Below are positions 1 through 7,692 of a stretch of 64,000 bases of DNA, in pieces. The translations under genes were made by a program, and so were the position numbers. Source of the stretch: Gordonia tangerina (GTDB taxonomy: Bacteria; Actinomycetota; Actinomycetes; Mycobacteriales; Mycobacteriaceae). Where the stretch lies: assembly GCF_021556435.1 (NCBI RefSeq), contig NZ_JAKGCU010000011.1:62001-126000 (forward strand), given 5' to 3'. Every line of letters starts with the position of its first letter. Positions within the stretch are counted from its first letter, which is position 1. Under the pieces are notes generated by a model. It worked only from the letters and a program-made list of their open reading frames with translations, was not told where the DNA came from and made no database searches.

Positions 1-63
1 CGCTGTTCCCCGTTGAGTGGGCGCTGTTTCCCGTTGAGTGGGCGCTGTTTTCGATCGAATGTG
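1..63. repeat. 21-bp tandem repeat tract, family A (three units, runs off the window edge)
   Basis: Three consecutive 21-bp units begin at 1, 22 and 43. The core is GTTGAGTGGGCGCTGTTT and the third unit is degenerate. The tract lies just downstream of the stop codon of the DUF559-type gene and probably extends beyond the window. The same unit recurs, inverted, on the other side of that gene (1058-1203) and again near 35.1 and 48.2 kb. Confidence 0.85.
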
Positions 64-88
64 CACCGCCATACGTTCGCCGGACGTA

Positions 89-979
89 TCAGCAGAAGTA
101 GAAGCCCCGCGCACGGAGTGCATCCCAGACTTCTTCCACCACCGCAAAGGGCTCGGAACGAAGTCGTTTCGCGGTGACCCGGATGACCTTCCATTCCAAC
201 CGATCCAGTGCCACGGTCCGCACACCATCGTGCGCGAGCTGCTCCGGCGTCGAGTGATAGGCCTCGCCGTCATACTCGATGGCGATCTTCGCGGCCCCGT
301 ACGCGAGGTCACATCTGGCGATCACCTTTCCGGATTCGTCGCGCACCTCCACCTGCAGATCGGGTTTGGGTAGTCCGACGTCATGCATGAAGAGTCGCAA
401 CGCACTTTCCCGAGGCGACTCCGCACGCCCATCGATCAGCGGAATCAGCTCCCGCAGCACCCTGACGTATCGGGATCTCTTGTGTTTCACGGCGAAGGCC
501 ATCAGTTCGTCCAGGTCAAGGGGAACGACCGCGGCCAGCGCGTCGAGGTCACCGATCGCCTGCATGCGCGATCGCTGACGTCCGAGGTCCAATGCCGTAC
601 GAAGCGGTGAGGTGACCTTCCTTCCCTGGATCTCGACGATCTCGGATGGCGGAAGGTCGAGTCGGCGCGTGACCGTCCCCCGCGCGGGGCGACCCGATGC
701 GGATGTCCCGCGGATGAGCTCAATTGTGAAATCGTCGTCGTGCCAGCGGCTGCCATACATGATCAGCGCGGACTCGCCGGCGATCACGGGATCGCCATGA
801 GCCTGGTCTACGACGGTGATGATCCGCTGCTGCGCCGTCATGAGCTGACCGCGATGCAGGTGGTTGTTGCCGCGCAGCACGGTGAACTCCGCCGCGAACT
901 GCTCGGGGGTCAACCCGAGATCGGTGAGCGCATCCTTGCGCGAGATGGTGCGGGGTGTCGCCTGGTGCTCAAATGTCAT
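89..979 (-). CDS. DUF559-type PD-(D/E)XK nuclease-like protein with AbiEi-like N-terminal region
   Basis: The predicted protein has 296 residues and belongs to a widespread actinobacterial orphan family. The N-terminal two thirds resembles the AbiEi-like winged-helix region. The last 110 or so residues look like a DUF559/PD-(D/E)XK fold: an acidic residue in AESPRES, an aspartate in RCDLAYG and the signature IEYDGEAYH. The start at 979 was chosen because it gives MTFEHQ; the longer frame adds basic low-complexity residues. No AbiEii-type toxin gene is adjacent, so a toxin-antitoxin role is not supported. Family-A repeats flank it on both sides in opposite orientations. Nuclease activity is inferred from motifs only; substrate and role are unknown. 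Confidence 0.75.
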   Translation of the reverse strand: MTFEHQATPRTISRKDALTDLGLTPEQFAAEFTVLRGNNHLHRGQLMTAQQRIITVVDQAHGDPVIAGESALIMYGSRWHDDDFTIELIRGTSASGRPARGTVTRRLDLPPSEIVEIQGRKVTSPLRTALDLGRQRSRMQAIGDLDALAAVVPLDLDELMAFAVKHKRSRYVRVLRELIPLIDGRAESPRESALRLFMHDVGLPKPDLQVEVRDESGKVIARCDLAYGAAKIAIEYDGEAYHSTPEQLAHDGVRTVALDRLEWKVIRVTAKRLRSEPFAVVEEVWDALRARGFYFC

Positions 980-1057
980 GCATCTTCGACGCACCAGCCG
1001 GCACGGGGGTTCCATCGATATCGCCGAATCTTGAGGTGTGGCCGATGTCGGACCAAC

Positions 1058-1203
1058 GCTCACTCGACCCGGACCAGCGCCCACTCAACGAGAAACGGCC
1101 CCCACTCGACGGAAAACGGCGCCCAGTCAACGGGTGGGTTCAAGGCTTCGGCGCCCGCTCAACGAGAAAGGGCGCCCTGTCGACGGGGTCGACGGGGCGC
1201 CCT
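1058..1203. repeat. 21-bp tandem repeat tract, family A (about six units)
   Basis: Units start at 1058, 1079, 1100 and 1121. After an 11-bp break there are two more at 1153 and 1174. The core reads GCCCACTCAACGAGAAACGGC, the reverse complement of the tract at 1-63. The last unit is folded into the terminator hairpin of the acyl-CoA dehydrogenase gene. Confidence 0.85.
1169..1203 (-). terminator. Hairpin terminator downstream of acyl-CoA dehydrogenase
   Basis: AGGGCGCCC (1169-1177) pairs with GGGCGCCCT (1195-1203). Inner arms GTCGAC (1179-1184 and 1188-1193) enclose a GGG loop. One unpaired position on each side interrupts the stem. Read on the minus strand it ends in a short T-run (CCCTTTC) and begins about 20 bp beyond the stop at 1224, as expected for an intrinsic terminator. 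Confidence 0.7.
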
Positions 1204-1223
1204 CGCAAGGAGGACGGCGCGGG

Positions 1224-2387
1224 TCAGCGCAGCAGGGCGCGGCTCATCACGACACGCTGGATCTGGTTGGTGCCCTCGTAGATCTGGGTGATCTTGGCGT
1301 CGCGCATCATCCGCTCGACGGGGAAGTCACGGGTGTAACCCGCGCCGCCGAAGAGCTGCACGGCGTCGGTGGTGACCTCCATCGCGACGTCGGAGGCGAA
1401 GCACTTCGACGCGGCGGAGATGAACCCGAGGTTGCCCTCGCCGCGCTCGGCGCGCGCAGCCGAGGTGTAGACCATCAGACGGGCGGCCTCCACCTTCATC
1501 GCCATGTCGGCGATCATGAACTCGACGCCCTGGAACTTGCTGATCGACTGCCCGAACTGCTTGCGGTCCTTGACGTATTCGATGGCCTTGTCGAGCGCGC
1601 CCTGCGCGATGCCGACGGCCTGCGCACCGATGGTGGGCCGGGTGTGGTCGAGAGTCTGCAGCGCGGTCTTGAAGCCGGTGCCCTCATCGCCGACGATGCG
1701 GTCGGAGGGGATGGTGCAGTCCTCGAAGTACAGCTCGGCGGTGGGCGAGCCCTTGATGCCGAGCTTCTTCTCCAGCGGACCGACGGTGAAGCCGGGATCG
1801 TCCTTGTGGACCATGAACGACGAGATGCCGTTGGCCCCCTTCTCCGGATCGGTGACCGCCATGACGGTGTACCACGATGACTTGCCGCCGTTGGTGATCC
1901 AGCACTTCGAGCCGTTGATCACCCAGTTGTTGCCGTCTTTGCGGGCGCGGGTCTTCATCGACCCGGCGTCGGAGCCGGCCTCACGCTCGGACAGCGCGTA
2001 GGACGCCATCGCCTCACCCGAAGCGATCGACGGCAGCACCTGCTTCTTGAGCTCGTCGGAGCCGTTGAGGATCAGACCCATGGTGCCGAGCTTGTTGACG
2101 GCCGGGATCAGCGACGACGACGCGCACACGCGGGCGACCTCTTCGATGACGATGCACGCGGCGACGGAGTCGGCGCCCTGACCGTCGTAGGCCTCGGGCA
2201 CGTGGATGGCGTTGAAGCCGGACGCGACGAGGGCATCGAGTGCCTCCTGCGGGAACCGCGAGTTCTCGTCGACATCGGCCGCATGCGGCTCGATCTCTTT
2301 CTCGGACAGAGCCCGGATCGCCTCACGCAGTGCGACGTGCTCTTCGGGCAGTTCGAAGACGTTGAAGTCGGGGTTACCGAACGCCAT
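1224..2387 (-). CDS. Acyl-CoA dehydrogenase, FadE25-like
   Basis: This 387-residue flavoenzyme of fatty-acid beta-oxidation would oxidise an acyl-CoA to the trans-2-enoyl-CoA using FAD. The family architecture is complete: an N-terminal helical domain, the middle beta domain (YALSEREAGSD, WITNGG) and the C-terminal domain. It carries the DRKQFG motif and the catalytic-loop region QIYEGTNQIQR near the C-terminus. The start at 2387 is preceded by AAAGGAG at good spacing; the upstream in-frame start lies in the promoter region. A TetR gene lies directly upstream, and two matching palindromes sit between them, so repression by that TetR is likely. It resembles M. tuberculosis FadE25 (recalled, not searched). 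Chain-length specificity cannot be read from sequence. Confidence 0.93.
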   Translation of the reverse strand: MAFGNPDFNVFELPEEHVALREAIRALSEKEIEPHAADVDENSRFPQEALDALVASGFNAIHVPEAYDGQGADSVAACIVIEEVARVCASSSLIPAVNKLGTMGLILNGSDELKKQVLPSIASGEAMASYALSEREAGSDAGSMKTRARKDGNNWVINGSKCWITNGGKSSWYTVMAVTDPEKGANGISSFMVHKDDPGFTVGPLEKKLGIKGSPTAELYFEDCTIPSDRIVGDEGTGFKTALQTLDHTRPTIGAQAVGIAQGALDKAIEYVKDRKQFGQSISKFQGVEFMIADMAMKVEAARLMVYTSAARAERGEGNLGFISAASKCFASDVAMEVTTDAVQLFGGAGYTRDFPVERMMRDAKITQIYEGTNQIQRVVMSRALLR

Positions 2388-2413
2388 GATCACTCCTTTG
2401 TAGCTCGTTGACG

Positions 2414-2428
2414 TGGCACCGCGTGCCA
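2414..2428. promoter_or_regulatory. Inverted-repeat operator candidate, copy 1
   Basis: TGGCAC-CGC-GTGCCA is a perfect 15-bp inverted repeat. It lies just downstream of the predicted transcription start of the acyl-CoA dehydrogenase gene. The core GGCAC-N3-GTGCC is repeated at 2456-2468. Confidence 0.7.
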
Positions 2429-2440
2429 AGGATTTAGTTT

Positions 2441-2470
2441 AGTGTAGCTATCCGCGGCACTAAGTGCCAA
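2441..2470 (-). promoter_or_regulatory. Promoter for acyl-CoA dehydrogenase
   Basis: On the minus strand a TTGGCA -35 box (2465-2470) is followed after 18 bp by a TACACT -10 box (2441-2446), which places the start near 2434. This is prediction by consensus only. The -35 box overlaps the second palindrome and the first lies a few bases past the start, the usual layout for steric repression. Confidence 0.55.
2456..2468. promoter_or_regulatory. Inverted-repeat operator candidate, copy 2
   Basis: GGCAC-TAA-GTGCC is the same five-base arm pair and 3-bp spacer as at 2414-2428, with centres 41 bp apart. It overlaps the predicted -35 element. Confidence 0.7.
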
Positions 2471-2512
2471 AGATTGTCGAACGAACGTGGGTCGATGTCG
2501 GCCTGGACTCCC

Positions 2513-3217
2513 TCATTGTCCGCGATCTCGCCGCTGCGCACGCAGTTGTTCGACGACCCGGTGGCCGATCTCCTCCGGCGACATCCCGGCAGGATGCGTG
2601 ATCACCGACACCGCGTCGGCCCCGGCGTCGACCTCCCGACGGGTGAACGTGCGACGCAGCTGCCGCAGCTCATCGCGCAGATGCTCGAGTGTCGCGTTCT
2701 CGTCGCCGCGGATCATCGCTCGCAGCAAGTAGTTGTGTGCACTGGTGATGGCGGCGGCGTAGCCGATGAGCTGTGCCGGCGACTCCTCGGGCAACCGGGC
2801 ACGCAAGTGGTCCTCGAACAGTCGCTGATAGCGGTAGGTGGTGACCAGTTCGCGGTCGCGCAGCGCCGGAACCCCTTGGACGATGCGCAGGCGCCGGACC
2901 GCCATCATCCTGCTGTCACGGAAGTGTAGGAACACCAGTTCGGCTGCGGTGCATACCGACTCGTACGGGTCGGCCTCGGGCCCGTCGGACAGGTGCGCTG
3001 CCACGAGTTCGAGCAGGGACTCGTGGTCGGCGAAGATGACGTCTTCCTTGGCGCCGAACTGGCGGAAAAAGGTGCGTCGGGAGATGCCTGCGGCAGCGGC
3101 GATCTGCTCGACGGTCGTCGATTCGTAGCCCTGCTCGGCGAACAGGCGGATCGATTCGGCGACCACGTGCACCCGGAAGTCGATCGGGTCGTCGGTGTCG
3201 GGTGGTGCGCTCGGCAT
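2513..3217 (-). CDS. TetR-family transcriptional regulator
   Basis: A 234-residue one-component repressor. The N-terminal helix-turn-helix is clear (STTVEQIAAAAGISRRTFFR, then the QFGAKEDV stretch typical of TetR proteins). The rest is a helical ligand-binding domain with no conserved signature. The start at 3217 gives MPSAPPDTDD; a longer frame is open to 3265 but would run to the preceding gene. It is co-directional with, and immediately upstream of, the acyl-CoA dehydrogenase, and twin palindromes lie in the gap. It therefore probably controls that gene, and the ligand may be an acyl-CoA (inference). Confidence 0.9.
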   Translation of the reverse strand: MPSAPPDTDDPIDFRVHVVAESIRLFAEQGYESTTVEQIAAAAGISRRTFFRQFGAKEDVIFADHESLLELVAAHLSDGPEADPYESVCTAAELVFLHFRDSRMMAVRRLRIVQGVPALRDRELVTTYRYQRLFEDHLRARLPEESPAQLIGYAAAITSAHNYLLRAMIRGDENATLEHLRDELRQLRRTFTRREVDAGADAVSVITHPAGMSPEEIGHRVVEQLRAQRRDRGQ

Positions 3218-3265
3218 GGGAGTGATTATGCGCGACTCGCGGGGATGGCCGTCGCGATCGCTCAC

Positions 3266-3964
3266 CTACGACCGGACGGGCTTCTCCGCATCGATGACCT
3301 GGCGGGCGACTTCCACCAGCGGGGTGTTGGTGTCCTGCGAGAGCCTGCGCAACAACTCGAACGCGGCCACCGCGTCGATCGAGAACCGTTCCATCAGCAT
3401 GCCTTTGGCCTGCCCGATGGTGTCACGGCTGGCCAGGGCACTGCGGAAATCGTGCTGCTCGCGCACGGCCCCGAGCGCGAGGGCGGCATGCGTGGCGAAG
3501 ATCAACCCCACCTCCTCGGACTCTGCGGTGAACGCATCCACCTCGTCGGCGAACACGTTCAGCGCGCCGATCGTCCCCTTGTGGGTGAACAAGTGGAACG
3601 ACAATCCGGCGCGGACCGGGGTCTGATCGACGACCCGAGAGGAGAACGCAGGCCAGCGCGGGTCACCCGCGATGTCGTTGATCAGCACCATCTGGTGGCT
3701 CCACGCCGCCTGCAGGCACGGACCCTCGCCGGTCTCGAGTTGGATGCGGTCCACCTCGGTCATCACCGGACCGGTCGGGGCGATGGTCTCGAAGTTGCGC
3801 TTCTTGTCGACCAGCAGCACGCCCGCGTGCCGTGCGCCGGGCACATTCGCGATCGCGGCAGCGGTCACCGACCGCAGCGGCCCGTCGTCGTGGCCTGATG
3901 CCTCGGGCATGTCGTGCAGTCGTCGCGCGAGGTCTGCGATCGAGTGGTGAACTTGGTTGTTCAT
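3266..3964 (-). CDS. GAF and ANTAR domain-containing regulator
   Basis: A 232-residue predicted RNA-binding antiterminator. Residues of about 25-155 form a GAF sensor domain (ETGEGPCLQAAW, GDPRWPAF). The C-terminal 60 residues are an ANTAR domain (TIGQAKGMLMERFSIDAVAA), which in known proteins binds paired hexaloop hairpins in nascent RNA. The start at 3964 follows GAGGAACGACG. Proteins of this build are common in actinobacteria and often respond to stress; the signal here is unknown. Upstream lies a 509-bp region without genes. Its stop is close to the TetR start, so the two could be co-transcribed. Confidence 0.88.
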   Translation of the reverse strand: MNNQVHHSIADLARRLHDMPEASGHDDGPLRSVTAAAIANVPGARHAGVLLVDKKRNFETIAPTGPVMTEVDRIQLETGEGPCLQAAWSHQMVLINDIAGDPRWPAFSSRVVDQTPVRAGLSFHLFTHKGTIGALNVFADEVDAFTAESEEVGLIFATHAALALGAVREQHDFRSALASRDTIGQAKGMLMERFSIDAVAAFELLRRLSQDTNTPLVEVARQVIDAEKPVRS

Positions 3965-4473
3965 CGTCGTTCCTCTTCTGAGCACCCCCGTCGTCCGCCT
4001 CGCCGGCGGCTTGGGACAGGAGGCAACCTGCTACCCACAGCTGACTTCGATGCCGAACCATCATCGGATGGTCGACTGGGCGCCGCTTCCCGTCGATCGG
4101 GTACGCGGGACGTCTCAGTTACCGGGCGTGGCGGGAGGAGGTGTGGCGAGGAGGGTGACCTGATGCCAACGGGAGCCGGCTGTCAATCGTCGAGTGACCG
4201 CATCGCGCGGGCCGCGGGCAGGTACGCCCGCGTGGTACCGGGCGTGGTCGCGCGGCACCCCTACACTGCAGTGATCCGATCCGAACACAGCTTCCACCTC
4301 CTGAACGCCGAGGCTGCCCACCACCCGCCGACGAGCAGCACACGCTGTGCACGTGGTCGAAAATAGCATCGTCACCCACGAGTTGCCGACAATCGGTTGT
4401 TGCGAGGGCCGGCCGCAGCGGTGAGCGTCACAAACATGTCAACGGCCCGTCGAAGAGTCCGTAACGTGGAGAC
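3965..4473. other. Gene-free divergent promoter region (509 bp)
   Basis: This gap separates the GAF-ANTAR gene (leftward) from the acyl-CoA oxidase-like gene (rightward). No open frame has convincing composition. A small hairpin ACCAT-CATCGG-ATGGT occurs at about 4057-4072, but it does not match the paired ANTAR-target structure. GTGGAGAC precedes the start codon at 4474 and is a plausible ribosome binding site. Nothing else is assigned. Confidence 0.5.
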
Positions 4474-6504
4474 ATGGCGACATCCACCGAGAGCCCAGCC
4501 ACCCCATCCGCCGACGACACCGTCCGCGACGACCCGGAATCCGTCGCCCCGCCGACCGACGACCTCTCCGCCGACGAGCGCGCCCTGCTGGTCGACAACC
4601 TTCGCTTCGTCCTCGACGGCCCGTGGCGATCCACCCGCGACATGGTCCGCAGCAACTCCGATCGCGCCGACCTGCTACCCGACCCGTCCCGCACGCTCGA
4701 CGAGGCCCGCGCCCGCATGCTCGAGGAGATGCGCGAGCTGGGCAGCAGCGGCTTCTCGGCCGCCGGGTTCGCCAAGGACCACGGCGGGACCGGCGACGTC
4801 GGCGCATCGATCACCGCGATCGAGATGCTCGGTTACGCCGACCTCTCGCTGATGGTGAAAGCCGGCGTGCAGTGGGGACTGTTCGGAGGGGCGGTGGAGA
4901 ACCTGGGCACCGCGCGCCACCACGACCGCTACGTCGCCGACATCATCAGCCTCGATCTGCTCGGCTGTTTCGCGATGACCGAGACCGGGCACGGGTCCAA
5001 CGTGCAGGCGCTGGAGACCACCGCCACCTACGACCCCGAGACCCGCGAGTTCATCATCGACTCCCCCACGCCGTCGGCGCGCAAGGATTACATCGGCGGC
5101 GCGGCGCAACATGCGACGGTCGCGGCGGTCTTCGCCCAGCTGATCACCGCCGGCCCGGGCGAGGAGCCGTCGAGCCGCGGCGTGCACTGCTTCGTGGTGC
5201 CGATCCGCGATGCCGACGGCAACGACCTGCCCGGCGTCACCACCAGCGACTGCGGCTACAAGGGCGGGCTCGCCGGCGTCGACAACGGCCGCATCATGTT
5301 CGACCAGGTACGGGTGCCCGCCGACAACCTGCTCAACAAGTACGCCGACGTGGAGGCCGACGGCACCTACACCTCGCCGATCGACAACCCGAACCGACGC
5401 TTCTTCACGATGCTCGGCACCCTCATCCGCGGTCGGGTGAGCGTCGCGGCGACCGCCGGTGCCGCGGGCCGCAAGGCGCTTGCGCTGGCCACTCGATATG
5501 GGTTGATCCGCAAGCAGTTCGAGGCCCCCGACGCCGAGAACGAGATCATCGTCATGGATTACCTGGGTCATCAGCGGAAGTTGTTGCCGCTCATCGCGAA
5601 GTCGTACGCGGTGGCCTTTGCGCAGAACGAGCTCACCGAGGAGTTGCATGAGGTGCAGTCGGCTCCCGACGACTCTGACGCCGGTCGACAGCGTGAACTG
5701 GAGAGCGCCGCAGCAGGATTGAAGGCCTACGCCACCTGGCACGCGTCGAACGCTATCAACGTGAGTCGTGAGGCATGTGGCGGCGCAGGCTATCTGGACG
5801 AGAACCAGCTCTCGATCATGCGCGGCGACATCGACGTGTTCACCACCTTCGAGGGCGACAACACGGTGCTCACCCAACTCGTCGCCAAGGAACTGCTGTC
5901 GGCCTACGCCGACGATGTGCAGGGATTGTCGGCCGGCGGCTGGGTGAAGTTCATCGCCAGCATGGCCCGCGATGTGGTGGTGGAGAAGACGGCGGTGCGG
6001 CAGGTGGTGCAGACACTGCTGGAGAGTTCCGACGAGGACACCGAGAAGTCGAACCTCACCAACCGCGGTACCCAGCTCCGGTTGTTCCGCAACCGCGAGG
6101 ACCATCTGGTGCGGACCTGCGCGCAGCGGCTGCGGCGCGCCACCGACGAGGACAACGACCCGTTCGAGGTGTTCAACAACGCTCAGGATCATCTGTTGAA
6201 GGTGGGACGGGCGCGCACCGAACGGCTGGTGCTCGAAGCGTTCGTGCAGGGCATCGAGGACTGTGATTCGCGGTCGGCGGCCGAACTCCTCGGCAAGGTG
6301 TGCGATCTGTTCGTCTACTCCGCTCTCGAGGACGACATCTCGTGGTTCCTGATGCACCGTCACGTGTCAGTGGAGCGGGCCAAGGCCATCCGACGTGGCG
6401 TCAACGAGCTGTGCATGGAGCTTCGCCCGCATGCGCGCACCCTCGTCGACGCCTTCGGCATCCCCGAAGAGTTGCTGGCCGCGCCCATGCTGCGCAACGG
6501 CTGA
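4474..6504 (+). CDS. Acyl-CoA oxidase / acyl-CoA dehydrogenase family protein
   Basis: At 676 residues this is far longer than ordinary acyl-CoA dehydrogenases (about 380) and matches the acyl-CoA oxidase size class. After an acidic N-terminal 30 residues come the helical domain, the beta domain (AMTETGHGSNVQALETT, the oxidase variant of the flavin-contact motif) and YGLIRKQFEAP. The C-terminal part has NVSREACGGAGYLDENQLS and FTTFEGDNTVLTQLVA, which replaces the IYEGTNQI motif of dehydrogenases. The product would be the 2-enoyl-CoA with either oxygen or an electron-transfer flavoprotein as acceptor; sequence alone cannot decide. GGAG lies just upstream of the start. It stands alone on its strand. 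Confidence 0.88.
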   Translation: MATSTESPATPSADDTVRDDPESVAPPTDDLSADERALLVDNLRFVLDGPWRSTRDMVRSNSDRADLLPDPSRTLDEARARMLEEMRELGSSGFSAAGFAKDHGGTGDVGASITAIEMLGYADLSLMVKAGVQWGLFGGAVENLGTARHHDRYVADIISLDLLGCFAMTETGHGSNVQALETTATYDPETREFIIDSPTPSARKDYIGGAAQHATVAAVFAQLITAGPGEEPSSRGVHCFVVPIRDADGNDLPGVTTSDCGYKGGLAGVDNGRIMFDQVRVPADNLLNKYADVEADGTYTSPIDNPNRRFFTMLGTLIRGRVSVAATAGAAGRKALALATRYGLIRKQFEAPDAENEIIVMDYLGHQRKLLPLIAKSYAVAFAQNELTEELHEVQSAPDDSDAGRQRELESAAAGLKAYATWHASNAINVSREACGGAGYLDENQLSIMRGDIDVFTTFEGDNTVLTQLVAKELLSAYADDVQGLSAGGWVKFIASMARDVVVEKTAVRQVVQTLLESSDEDTEKSNLTNRGTQLRLFRNREDHLVRTCAQRLRRATDEDNDPFEVFNNAQDHLLKVGRARTERLVLEAFVQGIEDCDSRSAAELLGKVCDLFVYSALEDDISWFLMHRHVSVERAKAIRRGVNELCMELRPHARTLVDAFGIPEELLAAPMLRNG

Positions 6505-6531
6505 CGCCCGGGGCCGGCTCGCGATCGGGCC

Positions 6532-6599
6532 CAACCACACGGAGAACTGACATCCACGGTGGTTACAACCTGTGTGGATGCCAGTTCCCCATGTGGTTG
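6532..6599. repeat. 68-bp palindromic element, copy 1
   Basis: Arms of 26 bp (6532-6557 and 6574-6599, CAACCACA... and ...TGTGGTTG) pair at 23 of 26 positions around a 16-bp loop that itself contains GGTTACAACC. An almost identical element in the same orientation lies at 7589-7656. The pair brackets the DUF559-type gene between them. It resembles a REP element or a small non-autonomous inverted-repeat element. Confidence 0.9.
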
Positions 6600-6617
6600 C
6601 GATCGGGGGCCCCGACG

Positions 6618-7550
6618 TCACGCGGCGATGCCGAGGCGGTCGAGCCACTCGCGCACCATCGGGACGACGCGGTTGCGGCGCAGATCCTCCCAGACCCACC
6701 GGATGACCATGACGCCGAGGCGGCGCAACGCGTCCTCGCGTTCCTTCTCCCGGCGCATGGCGTCGAAAGCCGTCTCGCCGTCGGCGAGGTACCGCTGGTA
6801 TTTGGCCATGCCGTCGAACTCGGCCGCCAGCTTGCCCAACCAGTCGTAGTCGGTGCGGGCGACGAAGACACCCTTGTCGTCGTAGAACTCGTGCTGCAGC
6901 CGCGGGGTCGGCAACCCGCCGCAGATCAGCTGCGCTCTCCCCCACGATTCGCCCGCGTTCTCCGCACCCGGATCGGCGTGGGCGAGCGCTCGCCGCGCCT
7001 GTCCGACACCACGTTTGTGTCCCTCGAGATATTCGGCGATGACGGCCGCGTCTGCGCCGTTGCGTAGCGCAGAGTCGAATGCGGCCAGTGCCTGGGCGAA
7101 GCCAACACTGCAGGCTATGTCGACCACGGTGCGCTCCAGCGATGTCACACGAATCCCGTCGACGACGACGGTGTCGGCATCGTCGAGGGCGCCCGAGTGC
7201 AGGTGGCGACGCTTTTCCAGCCGTGCGCCGGTGGCATACCCGGTACTGAGATGCACGCGGTCGAGTTGCGGGGTGAGCAGGGACAGTCCGTGTAGCACAC
7301 CGGCGGACTGATGGCTCAGCGCGAAGCCGCTGTCCGGACTCGAGGTGACCGCGGCGATCGCCGTGAGGCGGTGCAGTTCCTCCGGTGTGCGGGTTTCGCC
7401 CGTGTTGAGCACATATGCACCGGACCAGATGCGGGTCATCGTCGCGTCGTCGACACGACGATTCAGTTGCTTGTCGGTGTATCCCTCGTCGAGGGCGGCT
7501 CGACGGTAGACGATGCCGTGGTGGTCGGGAGTTGGTTGTGTCATGTCCAT
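6618..7550 (-). CDS. DUF559-type nuclease-like protein with AbiEi-like N-terminal region (second copy)
   Basis: About 310 residues with the same general plan as the gene at 89-979 but low identity to it. An N-terminal winged-helix-like part (DEGYTDKQLNRRVDDATMTRIW) is followed by an AbiEi-like middle part (ALSHQSAGVLHGL). The C-terminal PD-(D/E)XK-like region contains NAGESWGRAQL, RTDYDWLGK and AEFDGMAKY. The start is uncertain: ATG codons at 7550 and 7544 are both possible. The longer frame would begin inside the repeat and is unlikely. Two directly repeated 68-bp palindromes sit 18 bp past its stop and 38 bp before its start. Function and substrate are unknown. Confidence 0.72.
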   Translation of the reverse strand: MDMTQPTPDHHGIVYRRAALDEGYTDKQLNRRVDDATMTRIWSGAYVLNTGETRTPEELHRLTAIAAVTSSPDSGFALSHQSAGVLHGLSLLTPQLDRVHLSTGYATGARLEKRRHLHSGALDDADTVVVDGIRVTSLERTVVDIACSVGFAQALAAFDSALRNGADAAVIAEYLEGHKRGVGQARRALAHADPGAENAGESWGRAQLICGGLPTPRLQHEFYDDKGVFVARTDYDWLGKLAAEFDGMAKYQRYLADGETAFDAMRREKEREDALRRLGVMVIRWVWEDLRRNRVVPMVREWLDRLGIAA

Positions 7551-7588
7551 TGGACGCGCGAAGGCCCGGATCGGCTCCATCGACTTCC

Positions 7589-7656
7589 CAACCACATGGA
7601 GAACTGTCATTCACGGGGGTTACAACCTGTGTGGATGTCAGTTCCCCATGTGGTTG
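7589..7656. repeat. 68-bp palindromic element, copy 2
   Basis: Same design as copy 1: arms 7589-7614 and 7631-7656 pair at 23 of 26 positions around a 16-bp loop. The right arm and the loop are nearly identical to copy 1. The two copies are in direct orientation about 1,057 bp apart. Confidence 0.9.
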
Positions 7657-7692
7657 CGATACGGGTGCGCGGGCCAGACCAGGGCCCAGGGA

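Noticed and set aside
89..979. AbiE-type toxin-antitoxin system
   Set aside because: No AbiEii nucleotidyltransferase toxin gene is adjacent to either DUF559-type gene; similarity to the AbiEi N-terminal region alone is not enough.
4057..4072. ANTAR-target-like hexaloop hairpin
   Set aside because: Only one short stem of five base pairs is visible; the known target needs two adjacent hairpins with conserved A and G in the loops.
4675..6363. A 562-codon antisense frame within the acyl-CoA oxidase-like gene
   Set aside because: The sense strand encodes a full-length flavoenzyme with conserved motifs; the antisense product has no recognisable fold.
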